A stretch of 7,366 bases of DNA from Cytophagales bacterium. Its GTDB lineage: Bacteria; Bacteroidota; Bacteroidia; Cytophagales; UBA9547. Shown here one piece after another: positions 7,258-7,366 of the stretch. The DNA lies in NCBI GenBank assembly GCA_025360395.1, contig JANYCH010000136.1:1-7366 (forward strand), written 5' to 3'. How positions within the stretch are numbered: the stretch's first letter is position 1; every line of letters begins with the position of its first letter. The notes under the pieces were generated by a model. The model saw only the letters and a list, made by a program, of their open reading frames with translations, ran no database searches and was not told where the DNA came from. The translations under genes were made by a program, and so were the position numbers.

Positions 7258-7366
7258 TGAATTTTTTCTTAAATAATATTCCAGATCGTATAGTAAAACC
7301 ACGTCAGTCAGGCTTAACGATGGCCATGGACAAGGGTTTAAGTTTTAGGCAAGTAGAAGATTTTCT
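7257..7366 (+). CDS. Phosphosulfolactate synthase (ComA) family protein, N-terminal 36 residues (3' end outside window)
   Basis: An ATG at 7257-7259 shares its A with the TAA stop of the TPR gene (TAATG). An open frame then runs to the right edge. The visible protein is 36 residues. Its core, SGLTMAMDKGLSFRQVEDF (residues 18-36), matches the N-terminal ComA signature (R/x-GLTxxxDKGLxxxxVEDYL in the methanogen enzyme), with D25-K26 in the conserved DKGL. ComA adds sulfite to phosphoenolpyruvate to make phosphosulfolactate, the first step of coenzyme M synthesis in methanogens. Bacteria of this phylum do not make coenzyme M, so a role in sulfonate synthesis, or another reaction on this TIM-barrel fold, is inference. 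Only the N-terminus is visible, so the catalytic site cannot be checked. Confidence 0.75.
   Translation, partial: MNFFLNNIPDRIVKPRQSGLTMAMDKGLSFRQVEDF

Overview
The window looks like a chromosomal stretch from a member of the Bacteroidota, probably a Cytophaga-like glucan degrader. The DNA is clearly A+T-rich and start codons lack convincing Shine-Dalgarno sequences. It carries a GH3 lipoprotein, a GH9 enzyme of the type common in this phylum, and a TPR gene joined to a ComA-family gene. Every gene lies on the + strand, and I see no RNA gene, mobile element or CRISPR array. The phylum call is inference from these traits.

Region 1 (1-5751) is a tight cluster of three genes with gaps of 7 and 19 bases, probably one transcript whose promoter lies left of the window. 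It starts with the C-terminal 540 residues of a protein made almost entirely of three diverged copies of one beta-sandwich, carbohydrate-binding-like module. A complete GH3 beta-glucosidase/exo-glucanase lipoprotein follows, then a complete GH9 glucanase with a Sec signal peptide. A perfect 10-bp hairpin followed by T-rich sequence (5759-5790) ends the unit. The layout suggests a beta-1,4-glucan (cellulose or mixed-linkage glucan) utilisation module: the tandem-module protein would bind glucan, GH9 would cut chains or oligosaccharides, and GH3 would release glucose from non-reducing ends. No SusC/SusD genes are visible, so calling it a polysaccharide utilisation locus is only a suggestion.

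Region 2 (5785-7366) is a separate transcription unit. It holds a 466-residue cytoplasmic protein consisting almost wholly of TPR repeats. The first 36 codons of a phosphosulfolactate synthase (ComA)-family gene then begin on the last base of the TPR stop codon and run off the right edge. This unit appears unrelated to glucan use and may be conserved housekeeping or sulfonate-related sequence.

No wholly new system is evident. The least explained item is the triple-module protein at the left edge, whose N-terminus and exact family cannot be seen here. Next is the TPR-comA coupling.
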